Assembly (NCBI GenBank): GCA_050288105.1
Contig: JBNKDE010000002.1
Span: forward strand, 353,252 to 417,251
Length of the DNA: 64,000 bases
Direction of reading: 5' to 3'
From: JACNJF01 sp050288105
GTDB lineage: Bacteria > Pseudomonadota > Gammaproteobacteria > GCA-001735895
Numbering within the stretch: the stretch's first letter is position 1; each line of letters starts with the position of its first letter. A model generated the notes under the pieces. It was not told the DNA's origin. It saw only the letters and a list, made by a program, of their open reading frames with translations, and did not search any database. Positions 25,078 to 34,291 of the stretch are shown one piece after another. A program made the position numbers and the translations under genes.

Positions 25078-26514
25078 ATGGCTCTCACCGAACAACAGTT
25101 TTATATATTACTGATCTGTGGCCCTGCTTTGCTCAGTTGTATCGTCGTCTACGCGATCTGCGCCGTCTATCGTAACCGTGCGGTTTCTCGCTTACAGCAA
25201 ATGCTGGAGCAATCGAATGGAGAGGTTCAGGATGCCAACGCTCAGCTGCAGCAGGCTAGCACTCAAAATGCACTGGCATTACAGAATATTGAACATCTTC
25301 AGGAAACACTACACGAATTACAGAAACAGCATGATCGACTGTCCCAACGCAATGAAGTATTGGCGAATGATTTAAACCAGGCGCAAAATCAGGCAAAACA
25401 GCTGGAACTGTTGCAGCGGCAGGAGCGCCAGCACCAGGAAGAAAAGTTTCAGCAACTGGAAAACAGCCGGATACAGTTGAAAAAAGAATTTGAAGCACTC
25501 GCGCAGCAAATCCTTAAAGCTACCCAGCAGGAGTTTACCCAGTCTAGCCGCGAAGGTATGGAAAACTTCCTGCAGCCGTTCCGCCAGCAGATCTCCGATT
25601 TTAACCGCAAGGTAGAAACCATTCATACCAATGACCTGAAACAGCGCGAGGAGTTAAAAACCGAACTCAAGAACCTGCAGCAGTTGAATTTGCAGATGAC
25701 ACAGGAAGCGCACCAGTTATCCACCGCTCTTAAAGGCCAGAAAAAAACCCAGGGCAATTGGGGTGAGCTGATTCTGGAGAACGTGCTCGATCGATCCGGG
25801 CTTCAGCTGGATAAAGACTATAAACGTGAAGTCAGTATAACCACCCAGGATGGTCGAAAGCGCCCGGATGTCATTGTCTACCTGCCAGACGAAAAACACT
25901 TAATTATCGATGCCAAGGTTTCACTCAACGCCTATACCCGTTACGTCAACGCGGAAACCGATGTCGAACGCATGCAGGCACTTAAGGAACATATTCAGGC
26001 CTTGTCTTCTCGCATCAGGGAGCTGTCGGATAAAAATTATTTCGACCTGCCAGGCCTTAAATCCCCCGAAATGGTGTTTATGTTTGTCCCCATTGAATCG
26101 GCGTTTGTCGAGGCAATACGCGCAGACGAGGCGCTTTTCCAGCTAGCGATTGATAAGCAGGTCCTGGTGACTACGCCAACCACACTTTTAACCAGTTTGA
26201 ATATTGTGCGCCAGCTTTGGCGCTTTGAAGACCAGAACAAATATAGCGCGCGTCTGGCGGAAGAGGCTAGCAAGGTGTACAACCAGTTAAGATTATTTCT
26301 GGAGAGTATGGAGGCGCTGGGACGACAGCTGGATAAGTCGAGGCAAACCTATGATATCGCTTTAAAGCAGTTTATCTCGGGTAAGGGGAATTTGGTCAAA
26401 AGGGTAGAGGATTTCCAGAAGCTGGGCGTTTCGGTGCAGAAGGAAATGCCTGCTGAAATGCTGGAGAAGGCTCGACTGGAGCTGGATTTAATCGAGCACC
26501 AGACTCACGATTAA
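25078..26514 (+). CDS. rmuC: RmuC-type DNA recombination protein
   Basis: 478 residues. An N-terminal membrane anchor (about 8-28) is followed by a long Gln/Glu-rich coiled coil (about 40-205), then the conserved nuclease-like core with KKTQGNWGELILENVLDRSGL, RKRPDVIVYLPDEKHLIIDAK, and SPEMVFMFVPIESAF. RmuC limits inversion-type rearrangements; biochemical activity is presumed from a PD-(D/E)XK-like fold. Its stop overlaps the stop of the convergent 41-residue protein by four bases (TTAA shared). Confidence 0.95.
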   Translation: MALTEQQFYILLICGPALLSCIVVYAICAVYRNRAVSRLQQMLEQSNGEVQDANAQLQQASTQNALALQNIEHLQETLHELQKQHDRLSQRNEVLANDLNQAQNQAKQLELLQRQERQHQEEKFQQLENSRIQLKKEFEALAQQILKATQQEFTQSSREGMENFLQPFRQQISDFNRKVETIHTNDLKQREELKTELKNLQQLNLQMTQEAHQLSTALKGQKKTQGNWGELILENVLDRSGLQLDKDYKREVSITTQDGRKRPDVIVYLPDEKHLIIDAKVSLNAYTRYVNAETDVERMQALKEHIQALSSRIRELSDKNYFDLPGLKSPEMVFMFVPIESAFVEAIRADEALFQLAIDKQVLVTTPTTLLTSLNIVRQLWRFEDQNKYSARLAEEASKVYNQLRLFLESMEALGRQLDKSRQTYDIALKQFISGKGNLVKRVEDFQKLGVSVQKEMPAEMLEKARLELDLIEHQTHD

Positions 26515-26636
26515 TCGTTTTCTTCGGTCACCTGTTCCTTATCGATCTTCCTTAATAACCAGGTGATTTTCCAGATAACGATACCGATAAAGAGTATCGA
26601 TGATCCTATCGCGATAAGCAGTATGGAATTATCCAT
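26511..26636 (-). CDS. 41-residue single-span membrane protein
   Basis: A small open frame starting ATG at 26636 and ending TAA at 26511. Predicted protein: short N terminus (MDNS), one strongly hydrophobic helix rich in Ile/Leu (residues 5-22), then a charged tail (about residues 29-41). Support for it being real: a GGAGAG ribosome site precedes the ATG, the ATG lies inside the last codons of the upstream reductase gene (8-base overlap, ATGGATAA), and the reading frame has a plausible membrane topology. No family recognised. It may be an accessory to the reductase or an independent small membrane protein. Length is below usual gene-calling limits. Confidence 0.65.
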   Translation of the reverse strand: MDNSILLIAIGSSILFIGIVIWKITWLLRKIDKEQVTEEND

Positions 26637-27669
26637 TTTTCTCTCCTTTCATTGCTTTCAACGCATCTGTTGAATAATCGAAAGAATCGTAATAAAGACG
26701 ACCCTCGTCCATACCTGCAGCAATAAAACTATCTCTACAGGATTCAATCATTTGCGGTGGTCCCGCCATGTAAACCGCATAATTACTGAGGTCAGGGTAA
26801 GCCGCCAGCACTGATTGGTGCACAAAACCCGTTTCGCCTGTCCATTCATCATCCTGCGCTGGATCTGACAGGACCGGCGTGTACTGAATACCATAATCTT
26901 TTACCCATTGCTGTACCAGCTGCTCCTGATACAGGTCTTTTTTTGCTCTAGAGCCCCAGAAAAGATGCAATGGCTGTTGTATAGGCTGCTGGCTTAATTC
27001 TTCGAAGATTCCCTTAATCGGCGCAAAGCCTGTACCACCCGCAACCAGCAGCACAGGCCGTTCATCATTTTGAAACCAGAAGGTGCCATGCGGGCCTTCG
27101 ATACGTAACATGGCGCCGACCTTTAGCTCATTAAAGACAAAGTCGGTAAATACCCCGCCAAAGGCGTGGCGAATCTGAATTTCCAGCTGGTTCTGTGGAT
27201 TTGGCGAATTAGCCAGAGAGAATGCTCTCTTACGTCCATCCTTCAATACAAAGTATACCCATTGCCCCGCCTTGAAATTAAAACTTTCCATTGCCGGCAG
27301 TTGCAAAATTAACTTGATCACATCATCCGACAGGTGTTCAACCTCAGCGACTTTACAGGGTAGGGTTTTAACGACGATTTCAGGCTGTGGTTCCATCACC
27401 TTCACCAGAATCTCGAGATCAGTTTCGGGCACGGCCTTACAGAACAGGACTTGACCATCAGCTATATCATCTTCATGGATACCGTCGGGCTGTCCTTCAG
27501 GATAGTTAATTTTCCCACTCAGCAAATGCCCTTTACAGGAGCCGCAGAAACCATTGCGACAACCGTAGGGTATGGTAATTCCCTCGGCCATTGCGGCCTC
27601 AAGTACAGTCTGGTTTTCTTCGCAGGTAAAAGTTAAATCCTGTTCAGCAATGGTAACAACAAAAGACAT
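26629..27669 (-). CDS. 2Fe-2S ferredoxin-type flavin oxidoreductase
   Basis: 346 residues. Plant-type 2Fe-2S domain (residues 1-90) with ligands Cys37, Cys42, Cys45 and Cys77, then an FAD/NAD(P)H ferredoxin-reductase module: RAFSLAN binds FAD and LLVAGGTGFAPIKGIFEEL binds the nucleotide. Proteins of this layout are often labelled CDP-6-deoxy-glucoseen reductase, or serve as electron donors to oxygenases. In enteric bacteria the flavin reductase fre lies next to ubiD; here ubiD is two genes upstream, so a link to ubiquinone synthesis or FMN supply is possible but unproven. It encloses the start of the 41-residue protein. Confidence 0.88.
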   Translation of the reverse strand: MSFVVTIAEQDLTFTCEENQTVLEAAMAEGITIPYGCRNGFCGSCKGHLLSGKINYPEGQPDGIHEDDIADGQVLFCKAVPETDLEILVKVMEPQPEIVVKTLPCKVAEVEHLSDDVIKLILQLPAMESFNFKAGQWVYFVLKDGRKRAFSLANSPNPQNQLEIQIRHAFGGVFTDFVFNELKVGAMLRIEGPHGTFWFQNDERPVLLVAGGTGFAPIKGIFEELSQQPIQQPLHLFWGSRAKKDLYQEQLVQQWVKDYGIQYTPVLSDPAQDDEWTGETGFVHQSVLAAYPDLSNYAVYMAGPPQMIESCRDSFIAAGMDEGRLYYDSFDYSTDALKAMKGEKNG

Positions 27670-27790
27670 AAGGTTTGGCCAGATTAGACAAGCGAGAAAG
27701 TCTAAGTGTTTTGCAGGTATTAATAAAGTATCGGATTCTACTTAGTACATTCAGCGAAGCACTGCGATTTGCAAAGATTCCTTTGGGTTA

Positions 27791-28438
27791 TCAGGAATTA
27801 ATGGCCCGACTACGTCGACTATTGAGCCATTTGATAATAGGGTCCCATTGCTCCAGGTCTCTGGTAATCTGATAGGGAGGTAATTCAAAGATACCTAATC
27901 CGCGCTCGGCGGCTCGGTTGTAGTTTTGTGTTTCGCGCAGTACCGAGATGAATGGTACTTTTTTTATCTTGCTGAGGAAGCTTTCCAGCTGGTGATACAC
28001 ATTGGTATTTTCACGGCAGCGATTCGCCAGTAAGGCTATTCGGCTTTCCTTGCGACTGACGCGACCATTTTTTAGGACTTCCTGAATAAAATCTGTAGCC
28101 GCGCGCATATCGATGGGGGAGGGTAGAACCGGCACAATTACGGATTCTGCTTTACGCAGCAATGCGGTCAAATCCTTGCCGCGTACAGCCGCCGGGGTAT
28201 CGTAAACGATGCAATCTATACTACGCGGGGTGCGAAAACTACCGCTACTGCCGTCTACCGAGGTAATCCCTGGCCGTCCAGATGGGCGTTCTTTTAACCA
28301 GTCCAGGCTAGAATGTTGAGGATCAAAATCGACCAGCATGACTTTCTGGCCGCTGGTTGCATAATAACTGGCCAGATTGGTTGCTATGGTACTTTTTCCT
28401 GATCCGCCCTTGGCATTCAAAACCATGATTGATCTCAT
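27791..28438 (-). CDS. ParA/MinD-like P-loop ATPase
   Basis: 215 residues. Deviant Walker A KGGSGKST (residues 10-17) with both lysines (Lys10, Lys15), switch I VDFDPQHSS and Walker B-like CIVYDTPAA. This is the minimal ParA/MipZ-like kind, without an N-terminal DNA-binding domain. There is no ParB gene beside it, so it is not the chromosomal parAB pair; roles in positioning a cargo or protein cluster are typical of orphan ParA proteins. It lies 87 bases downstream of ubiD on the same strand. Confidence 0.9.
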   Translation of the reverse strand: MRSIMVLNAKGGSGKSTIATNLASYYATSGQKVMLVDFDPQHSSLDWLKERPSGRPGITSVDGSSGSFRTPRSIDCIVYDTPAAVRGKDLTALLRKAESVIVPVLPSPIDMRAATDFIQEVLKNGRVSRKESRIALLANRCRENTNVYHQLESFLSKIKKVPFISVLRETQNYNRAAERGLGIFELPPYQITRDLEQWDPIIKWLNSRRSRAINS

Positions 28439-28525
28439 CCGTCATTCCTCTTTTTCTTTTTTGTACGACTGATTGTGCAACAAAGATAGCGTCAGAATCA
28501 AAAATACTCAAGTTGATTGATAGCT

Positions 28526-29998
28526 TTAGTTTATCGGAATCCCCAGTTCATGCCAGATATCATCTACTCTCTGTTTGATAGCTGAATCCATTTGTATCGG
28601 TTCACCCCATTCACGCTGAGTTTCTCCCGGCCATTTATTGGTCGCATCCAATCCCATTTTTGATCCCAGGCCTGATACCGGCGAGGCAAAGTCCAGATAA
28701 TCTATAGGTGTATTTTCTACCAGGGTAATATCTCTTGCGGGATCCACCCGCGTCGATATTGCCCAGATCACATCCTGCCAGCTGCGGGTATTAACATCAT
28801 CATCCACCACGATGACAAATTTAGTGTACATAAACTGACGTAAAAATGACCACACACCCATCATCACGCGTTTTGCATGTCCTGCGTATTGCTTCTTCAT
28901 ACTGACAATAGCCACGCGATAGGAGCAACCTTCAGGCGGCAGGTAGAAATCCGTAATTTCCGGAAACTGTTTCTGCAATATCGGGATAAAGACTTCATTC
29001 AACGCCAGCCCCAGTATCGCGGGCTCATCTGGCGGTCTCCCAGTATAGGTACTATGGTAAACAGGGTTTTCACGCGTGGTCATGGCTTCAATAGTAAAAA
29101 CCGGGAAGTGATCTACTTCATTGTAGTATCCGGTATGGTCACCGAATGGTCCTTCCGCAGCGACTTCGTCGGGATAGATAAATCCTTCCAGCACGATTTC
29201 TGCTCGAGCAGGTATCTGCAGGTCGGATAACAACGCTTTGGCCAGCTCAGTTTTACCACCGCGTAACAGCCCAGCAAAAGCATATTCAGATAAGTTATCA
29301 GGTATCGGTGTGACGGCTGCCAGGATAGTCGCTGGATCGCAGCCCAGCGTCACCGTTACCGGATAAGGTTGATCTGGATTTTGCTGACGCCATTCCTGGT
29401 AATCCAGTGCGCCACCACGATGCGATAACCAGCGCATAATAACCTTGTTTTTTGCGATAACCTGTTGCCGGTAGATACCCATATTCTGGCGTTCTTTATG
29501 AGGTCCCCGCGTAGTGACAAGACCCCAGGTAATCAATGGCCCAGCATCACCCGGCCAGCAGGTCTGGATAGGCAGCATGGATAGATCAACTTCATCTCCT
29601 TTGTAAACTATTTGCTGACATACGGGGTTTTTCACTACTTTTGGCGACATATCTAGGATTTTTCGATAGATAGGTAAGGTAGATAATGCTTCCTTAAACC
29701 CCTTGGGCGGTTCCGGTTCTTTCAGAAAAGCCAGTAGCTTTCCTACCTCTCGCAGCGCATTTGCTTCAACTTCACCTAACGCGCGCGCAACTCGGTTCTC
29801 GGTACCGAATAAATTAGCCAGCAGCGGGATTTGCGTTTCACCGGCCTGTTCAAACAATAAAGCCGGGCCACCTGCGCGTAAGGTTCGGTCTGAGATTTCT
29901 GTGATTTCCAGGTAAGGATCTACCTTCTTTTTGATCCTGACCAGTTCACCATCCTGTTCCAATGCCTGTATAAAATCTCTTAGATCCTGATATTTCAT
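28526..29998 (-). CDS. ubiD: 3-octaprenyl-4-hydroxybenzoate carboxy-lyase
   Basis: 490 residues, close to E. coli UbiD (497). It decarboxylates the polyprenyl-hydroxybenzoate intermediate of ubiquinone synthesis using prenylated FMN made by UbiX. Family blocks: MKYQDLRDFIQALEQDGELVRIKKKVDP at the N terminus, GPLITWGLVTTRGP, NMGIYRQQVI, FGDHTGYYN (binding-site Glu/Arg region), FVIVVDDDVN. It ends the run of genes behind gyrB that are closely spaced (9 bases from the SH3 gene). Confidence 0.95.
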   Translation of the reverse strand: MKYQDLRDFIQALEQDGELVRIKKKVDPYLEITEISDRTLRAGGPALLFEQAGETQIPLLANLFGTENRVARALGEVEANALREVGKLLAFLKEPEPPKGFKEALSTLPIYRKILDMSPKVVKNPVCQQIVYKGDEVDLSMLPIQTCWPGDAGPLITWGLVTTRGPHKERQNMGIYRQQVIAKNKVIMRWLSHRGGALDYQEWRQQNPDQPYPVTVTLGCDPATILAAVTPIPDNLSEYAFAGLLRGGKTELAKALLSDLQIPARAEIVLEGFIYPDEVAAEGPFGDHTGYYNEVDHFPVFTIEAMTTRENPVYHSTYTGRPPDEPAILGLALNEVFIPILQKQFPEITDFYLPPEGCSYRVAIVSMKKQYAGHAKRVMMGVWSFLRQFMYTKFVIVVDDDVNTRSWQDVIWAISTRVDPARDITLVENTPIDYLDFASPVSGLGSKMGLDATNKWPGETQREWGEPIQMDSAIKQRVDDIWHELGIPIN

Positions 29999-30007
29999 GT
30001 TTCGGCC

Positions 30008-30706
30008 TTACCAGACCTTAACGCCCTGGAAGCGACGTTTGACCTGAGATTCGACCATTTTCTTACCCGCCATAAATCCCAGTAGTATCACCACCAGTAG
30101 CGATACCAGCAGTACATACCAGTATTCCATCGCTATCATCATGACATCATGCAGCGTGAAAACCCCCTGTTGCTCCTGCTGCAGTCTCTGCTCGAGATCA
30201 TTGCTGGCTTCGGTTGCCTGATCCAGCTGCTGCTGCAACGCTTCAATCTTTGAGTTCATCTTGGTCTCATCTGCCTGCATCAGGCTAATAGTATTTTCGT
30301 AATCCTGCACCAGCTTTTGGGTATCTGAATACTGCTCCAGCTGATTCGCTAGAATTTCGTTTTTCTTCTTCTCCTCAATTAACTGAAAACTGGCGGTTGG
30401 CTCAGACACAAGAAATCCACTTTTAACCCATCCGACCTGTCCCTCGTCCGTTTCAACGCGTGCGTAATTTCCATCTTTCTCTAATACCTTTAATTTGTCA
30501 CCGGATGTTAGAAGTTTAAGCGTCTTACTATTACCATTGGCTAATTCGTAGAGTGAAAGCCGTAACTTGTCGGTAACATATTTTATTTCCTGTACCTCCA
30601 GACCGGAAATCGAGCTGGTCTGCTCAATCTGCGATGCTTCTTCCGCTACTGCCGATAAGCTCAGTATGCAACCGAGCAAAACACCCAAATAACCTAATCT
30701 ATTCAT
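30008..30706 (-). CDS. SH3-domain, coiled-coil membrane protein (YgiM-like)
   Basis: 232 residues. Signal peptide (about 1-21, cut after AVA), a bacterial SH3 domain (about 37-105; YVTDKLRLSLYE, GDKLKVLEKDGNYARVETDEGQVGWV), a coiled coil (about 110-180) and a C-terminal transmembrane helix (about 195-215). This layout is that of the TIGR04211/YgiM family. Periplasmic domain anchored at the C terminus; exact role unknown, presumably cell envelope. Two bases downstream of prlC. Confidence 0.88.
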   Translation of the reverse strand: MNRLGYLGVLLGCILSLSAVAEEASQIEQTSSISGLEVQEIKYVTDKLRLSLYELANGNSKTLKLLTSGDKLKVLEKDGNYARVETDEGQVGWVKSGFLVSEPTASFQLIEEKKKNEILANQLEQYSDTQKLVQDYENTISLMQADETKMNSKIEALQQQLDQATEASNDLEQRLQQEQQGVFTLHDVMMIAMEYWYVLLVSLLVVILLGFMAGKKMVESQVKRRFQGVKVW

Positions 30707-30708
30707 AA

Positions 30709-32760
30709 TTAATTTACCGAATTCGACTCAATTCCATTATGTCTTAACAACGCATCTATTGCTGGTTCACGCTCCATGAAGCAGATAAACGATTCCAGTG
30801 CGGGACGCATGCCACCTTGCTGCAGGATACACCTTAAAAATCGTGTCCCTGTTTCCGGGTTGAAGACACCTTCCTTTTCAAATCGCGAAAATGCATCAGC
30901 GGACAGCACTTCAGCCCATTTGTAACTATAGTATCCAGCTGCATATCCACCAGCAAAAATATGCGAAAACCCATTCTGAAATCGATTGAATGCGGGAGGC
31001 TTTACGACCGCTACCTGATCTCGAACCTGATCCAGTACCTGTTGAATCTGCGTTACGTTCTCTATATCCACCAGTTGATGCAGTTTCATGTCGAAAAGAG
31101 AAAACTCAAGCTGCCTGACCATCTGCATAGCACTTTGGTAATTTTTAGCAGAAATCATTTTCTGGTAAAGCTCATCTGGCAGGACTTCGCCAGTCTGGTA
31201 ATGACGCGCGAATAAATCCAGTGCTTCGCGTTCCCAGCAAAAGTTTTCCATAAACTGGCTGGGTAATTCTACTGCATCCCATTCAACGCCATTAATTCCT
31301 GAAACCTCAGGTACATCGACCTGGGTCAGCATATGATGTATTCCGTGTCCAAACTCGTGAAACAACGTGATGACTTCGTCATGGGTAAACAATGCAGGTT
31401 CGTCACCGACTGGTGGCGTCAGATTGCAGGTGAGGTAGGCCACCGGTAGTTGAGTCTCTTCGCCTATTACATATCGATTCAGACATTCGTCCATCCATGC
31501 TCCTCCGCGTTTATGTTCGCGCGCGTACAGATCCAGATAGAACTGAGCAATGAGCTGGTTACTTTTATTATGAATCTGATAAAACCTGACATCGCTGTGC
31601 CATAAATCTATATCCTGGCTAACCTGCTGGATGGAAATCTCAAACAGTTTTTCAACTATCTCGAAAAGCCCCTTTATTACCAGGTTATCTGAGAAATAGG
31701 GTTTTAAGTCCTCATCACTAAATTCGAATAACTGCTTTCTCTGCTTTTCACTGTAATAGGCGATATCCCAGGCCTGCATTTCATCGTCTAAGCCCTGTTG
31801 CTTTGCAAATTCCTGTAACTGTTCAAACTCTGATTTTGCAGCAGGGTTACTTTTCTCTGCTAGTTGGGTTAAAAAATCGATCACCTGCGCTACATCTTTC
31901 GCCATCTTGGTTTCCAGAGAAAGCTCAGCATAGTTTTCAAAGCCGAGTAACTTTGCTTTTTGCTGCCGCTTCTGCAAAATCTTCAGCATGGTATCGGCAT
32001 TGTCCCACTTTTCATCCGTAAAGCCCTGATCGGAGGCTCGGGTGCTGAATGCCTGATAGATTTCTTTTCTTAATTCGCGGTCATCAGCATGGGTAATAAT
32101 GGCAATGTAACTGGGCATGTCCAATGTAATTCGATAGCCCGATTTAGACTTCGATTCAGCATTCTGTTTTAACATTGACAGTGCATAACCCGGTAGACCA
32201 GCTAAGCGTTCATTGTTTTCAAGGTGCTTCTCCCAGGACTGGGTAGAATCCAGTACATTATTTTCAAACTTCGATTGCAACTCCGACAATTCTTTCTGAA
32301 TTTGCTGGTATTCCTTTTTTGCTTCGCCAGATAACCCGACACCGGCCAGTTCAAAATGCTTGATAGAGTCTGTTATTGTTTTTTTCTGTGCCTGTGACAG
32401 AGTTGCAAACTCGTCGCTTTCTGAAATTGATCGGTATGCCTGGTAGAGTTTCTGGTTCTGACCAATCTCTGTGGAGTATTCGCTGAGCAGCGGCAAGCAC
32501 TGATTATAGGCTTCCCTTAAATCATCACTGCTTTTTACTGAATTCAAATGTCGTACAGGGGACCATGCTTTACTTAGACGTTCATCCATCAGTTCCAGTG
32601 GTTGAATAAAATTTTCCCAATTTATTTCAGTCTGGTTCTCTATCTGTTTTATCAGATCGCGATTTTGTTGCAGAATGGTCGCTATAGCGGGTTTAATTAA
32701 ATCAGGGGTTATCTGAGTAAATGCCGGTAAGCCGGCTTGGTCTAATAAAGGGTTATTCAC
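30709..32760 (-). CDS. prlC: Oligopeptidase A (M3 family)
   Basis: 683 residues, close to E. coli PrlC (680). Zinc site HEFGH (residues 468-472) in TLFHEFGHGIHHML; the third ligand lies in the following GVEWDAVELPSQFMENF helix. Thimet-like metallopeptidase that degrades short peptides, including cleaved signal peptides, in the cytoplasm. Part of the tightly packed run gyrB-lemA-GIDE-prlC-SH3-ubiD with only a few bases between genes. Confidence 0.95.
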   Translation of the reverse strand: MNNPLLDQAGLPAFTQITPDLIKPAIATILQQNRDLIKQIENQTEINWENFIQPLELMDERLSKAWSPVRHLNSVKSSDDLREAYNQCLPLLSEYSTEIGQNQKLYQAYRSISESDEFATLSQAQKKTITDSIKHFELAGVGLSGEAKKEYQQIQKELSELQSKFENNVLDSTQSWEKHLENNERLAGLPGYALSMLKQNAESKSKSGYRITLDMPSYIAIITHADDRELRKEIYQAFSTRASDQGFTDEKWDNADTMLKILQKRQQKAKLLGFENYAELSLETKMAKDVAQVIDFLTQLAEKSNPAAKSEFEQLQEFAKQQGLDDEMQAWDIAYYSEKQRKQLFEFSDEDLKPYFSDNLVIKGLFEIVEKLFEISIQQVSQDIDLWHSDVRFYQIHNKSNQLIAQFYLDLYAREHKRGGAWMDECLNRYVIGEETQLPVAYLTCNLTPPVGDEPALFTHDEVITLFHEFGHGIHHMLTQVDVPEVSGINGVEWDAVELPSQFMENFCWEREALDLFARHYQTGEVLPDELYQKMISAKNYQSAMQMVRQLEFSLFDMKLHQLVDIENVTQIQQVLDQVRDQVAVVKPPAFNRFQNGFSHIFAGGYAAGYYSYKWAEVLSADAFSRFEKEGVFNPETGTRFLRCILQQGGMRPALESFICFMEREPAIDALLRHNGIESNSVN

Positions 32761-32764
32761 TATT

Positions 32765-33688
32765 TCACTTCGCTGATAGCGTTATCATGTAAATTAACAG
32801 GCTGGATATGATAAAGAATAACATTAGATATAAAACTAAAGATAGACGCTTTTTTATCAATAATTCCTGTTCTGATCTGGTCGATATTAAAAATGGTAAA
32901 CTGGTTTCCCGTGGTTTCCTAATGGTATGAATTTGCTGTTGTTGATAGCGCTGTAAAACCTGTGTTCTTGCATGTTGCCTGATTCTATTCCATTCCTGTT
33001 GCTGAATTTTTCCATTGTTATCCAGATCTAAAGGTTTTAAATAGCGCATCGGCTGGATTTTCCACTGCTGAACTAAATCCTCTACCTGCTGCTTAACCGC
33101 TGCTTCGTCAGGGTTTTTTCTGATCGATTCAAATTCTCCGAGAATATACAGCGGATCGGCGACAAAAATCATGCTCTCTGTAAAACGATAATTTCCCTTC
33201 GCAAAAAAATTAAAATGACTGCTGGTTTCAGGCCCTGTATGCGCTGCCTGCAAACCCGATCCATGCCATACCCGGTGGTAGCTGGAGATTACGCGCGCCT
33301 GTTCAGGGATAACAATGCAATCTCCACTGTCATCTCGCAGGATAAATATTTCATCAGAAATAAGATTACTCTCTTCGACCCAGTAATTCCTTTTCCCGGA
33401 TGTTTTTTTTACCTCAACCTTGCATTGAAACCAGACACATTTACGTTTGCTAAAAGGCGACTGAATGTAGGATTCCGGTAGCAGCTCAGCAGTTCCCTTT
33501 ATTTCGCTATAACCCTGTGCTGCAGATGCGATGCGAGAAGTGGCCGTATCCTGTATAAATCGGTAGCGTTGATGTGTCTGGTAGATACGATTAATCAGGT
33601 ATGCGCAGGCTATAAAAAGTACCAGAGTAAATAAATTAAACTCTGCCGGGCTTAAGCTATAAAAATATTCCGAGAACCATTGCGGCAT
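32765..33688 (-). CDS. Membrane protein with GIDE-type domain and a single EF-hand
   Basis: 307 residues. An N-terminal transmembrane helix (about 17-35) is followed by a region with AELLPESYIQSPFSKRKCVWF and FILRDDSGDCIVIP that matches the GIDE/BAM (E3-ligase-like) domain of bacterial membrane proteins. A perfect EF-hand loop DLDNNGKIQQQEW (Asp1, Asp3, Asn5, Gly6, Ile8, Glu12 positions) lies around residue 222, suggesting calcium binding. A C-terminal transmembrane helix (about 283-303) closes it. The neighbouring gene is lemA, a frequent partner. Function unknown. Confidence 0.78.
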   Translation of the reverse strand: MPQWFSEYFYSLSPAEFNLFTLVLFIACAYLINRIYQTHQRYRFIQDTATSRIASAAQGYSEIKGTAELLPESYIQSPFSKRKCVWFQCKVEVKKTSGKRNYWVEESNLISDEIFILRDDSGDCIVIPEQARVISSYHRVWHGSGLQAAHTGPETSSHFNFFAKGNYRFTESMIFVADPLYILGEFESIRKNPDEAAVKQQVEDLVQQWKIQPMRYLKPLDLDNNGKIQQQEWNRIRQHARTQVLQRYQQQQIHTIRKPRETSLPFLISTRSEQELLIKKRLSLVLYLMLFFIISSLLIYMITLSAK

Positions 33689-33697
33689 TCAAAAAGA

Positions 33698-34273
33698 CTA
33701 ATCCTTAAACAGGTTTGTTAAATTTACATCCTGAATTTCCTGCGCATCAAATTCTAGCAATTCTCTCTCGGTAAAATTTAACAGGCGTGCGACTATAATA
33801 TCCGGGAACTGCTCGATCCTGGTATTATTAATATTGACTGATTCGTTGTAAAACTCCCTACGATCAGCAATGGCTGATTCCAGACCGGTAATGCGTCCCT
33901 GCAGGTGCTGGAAATTTTCATTTGCCTTTAATTCCGGGTAAGCCTCTGCAACCGCGAACAAATTACCCAGTCCCATTCTTAACATCCCCTCGGCTGGCCC
34001 CAGACTTCCCATATCCTGTGACTGCCTTGCTGAGGATACCTGGGACCGTGCCTGCATGACTTTCTCCAGCGTTTCCTTTTCAAACTTCATGTACTGTTTG
34101 CAGGTTTCTACCAGTTTGGGAATTTCATCATGACGCTGCTTTAACAGGACATCTATATTCGACCAGGCTTTGGATACATTATGTTTTATCCTGACCAGAT
34201 GATTATAGATATTGATAAAATAAAGTATCAATCCAATAAGAACCACCCAGAAAATGATTGATCCCGTTTCCAT
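33698..34273 (-). CDS. lemA: LemA family protein
   Basis: 191 residues. N-terminal transmembrane helix (about 5-22) then a long helical bundle: NHLVRIKHNVSKAWSNIDVLLKQRHDEIPKLVETCKQY is the family signature, with AYPELKANENFQHLQ in the third helix. LemA proteins are membrane-anchored coiled-coil proteins of unknown function, often with TPM, M48 protease or GIDE proteins. Here it is 18 bases downstream of gyrB and directly upstream of the GIDE gene. Confidence 0.93.
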   Translation of the reverse strand: METGSIIFWVVLIGLILYFINIYNHLVRIKHNVSKAWSNIDVLLKQRHDEIPKLVETCKQYMKFEKETLEKVMQARSQVSSARQSQDMGSLGPAEGMLRMGLGNLFAVAEAYPELKANENFQHLQGRITGLESAIADRREFYNESVNINNTRIEQFPDIIVARLLNFTERELLEFDAQEIQDVNLTNLFKD

Positions 34274-34291
34274 AGTTTTACTATCCTGTCG

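Noticed and set aside
27791..28438. Chromosomal ParA of a parAB locus
   Set aside because: No parB neighbour and the gene is far from mnmE; it is an orphan ParA-like ATPase.
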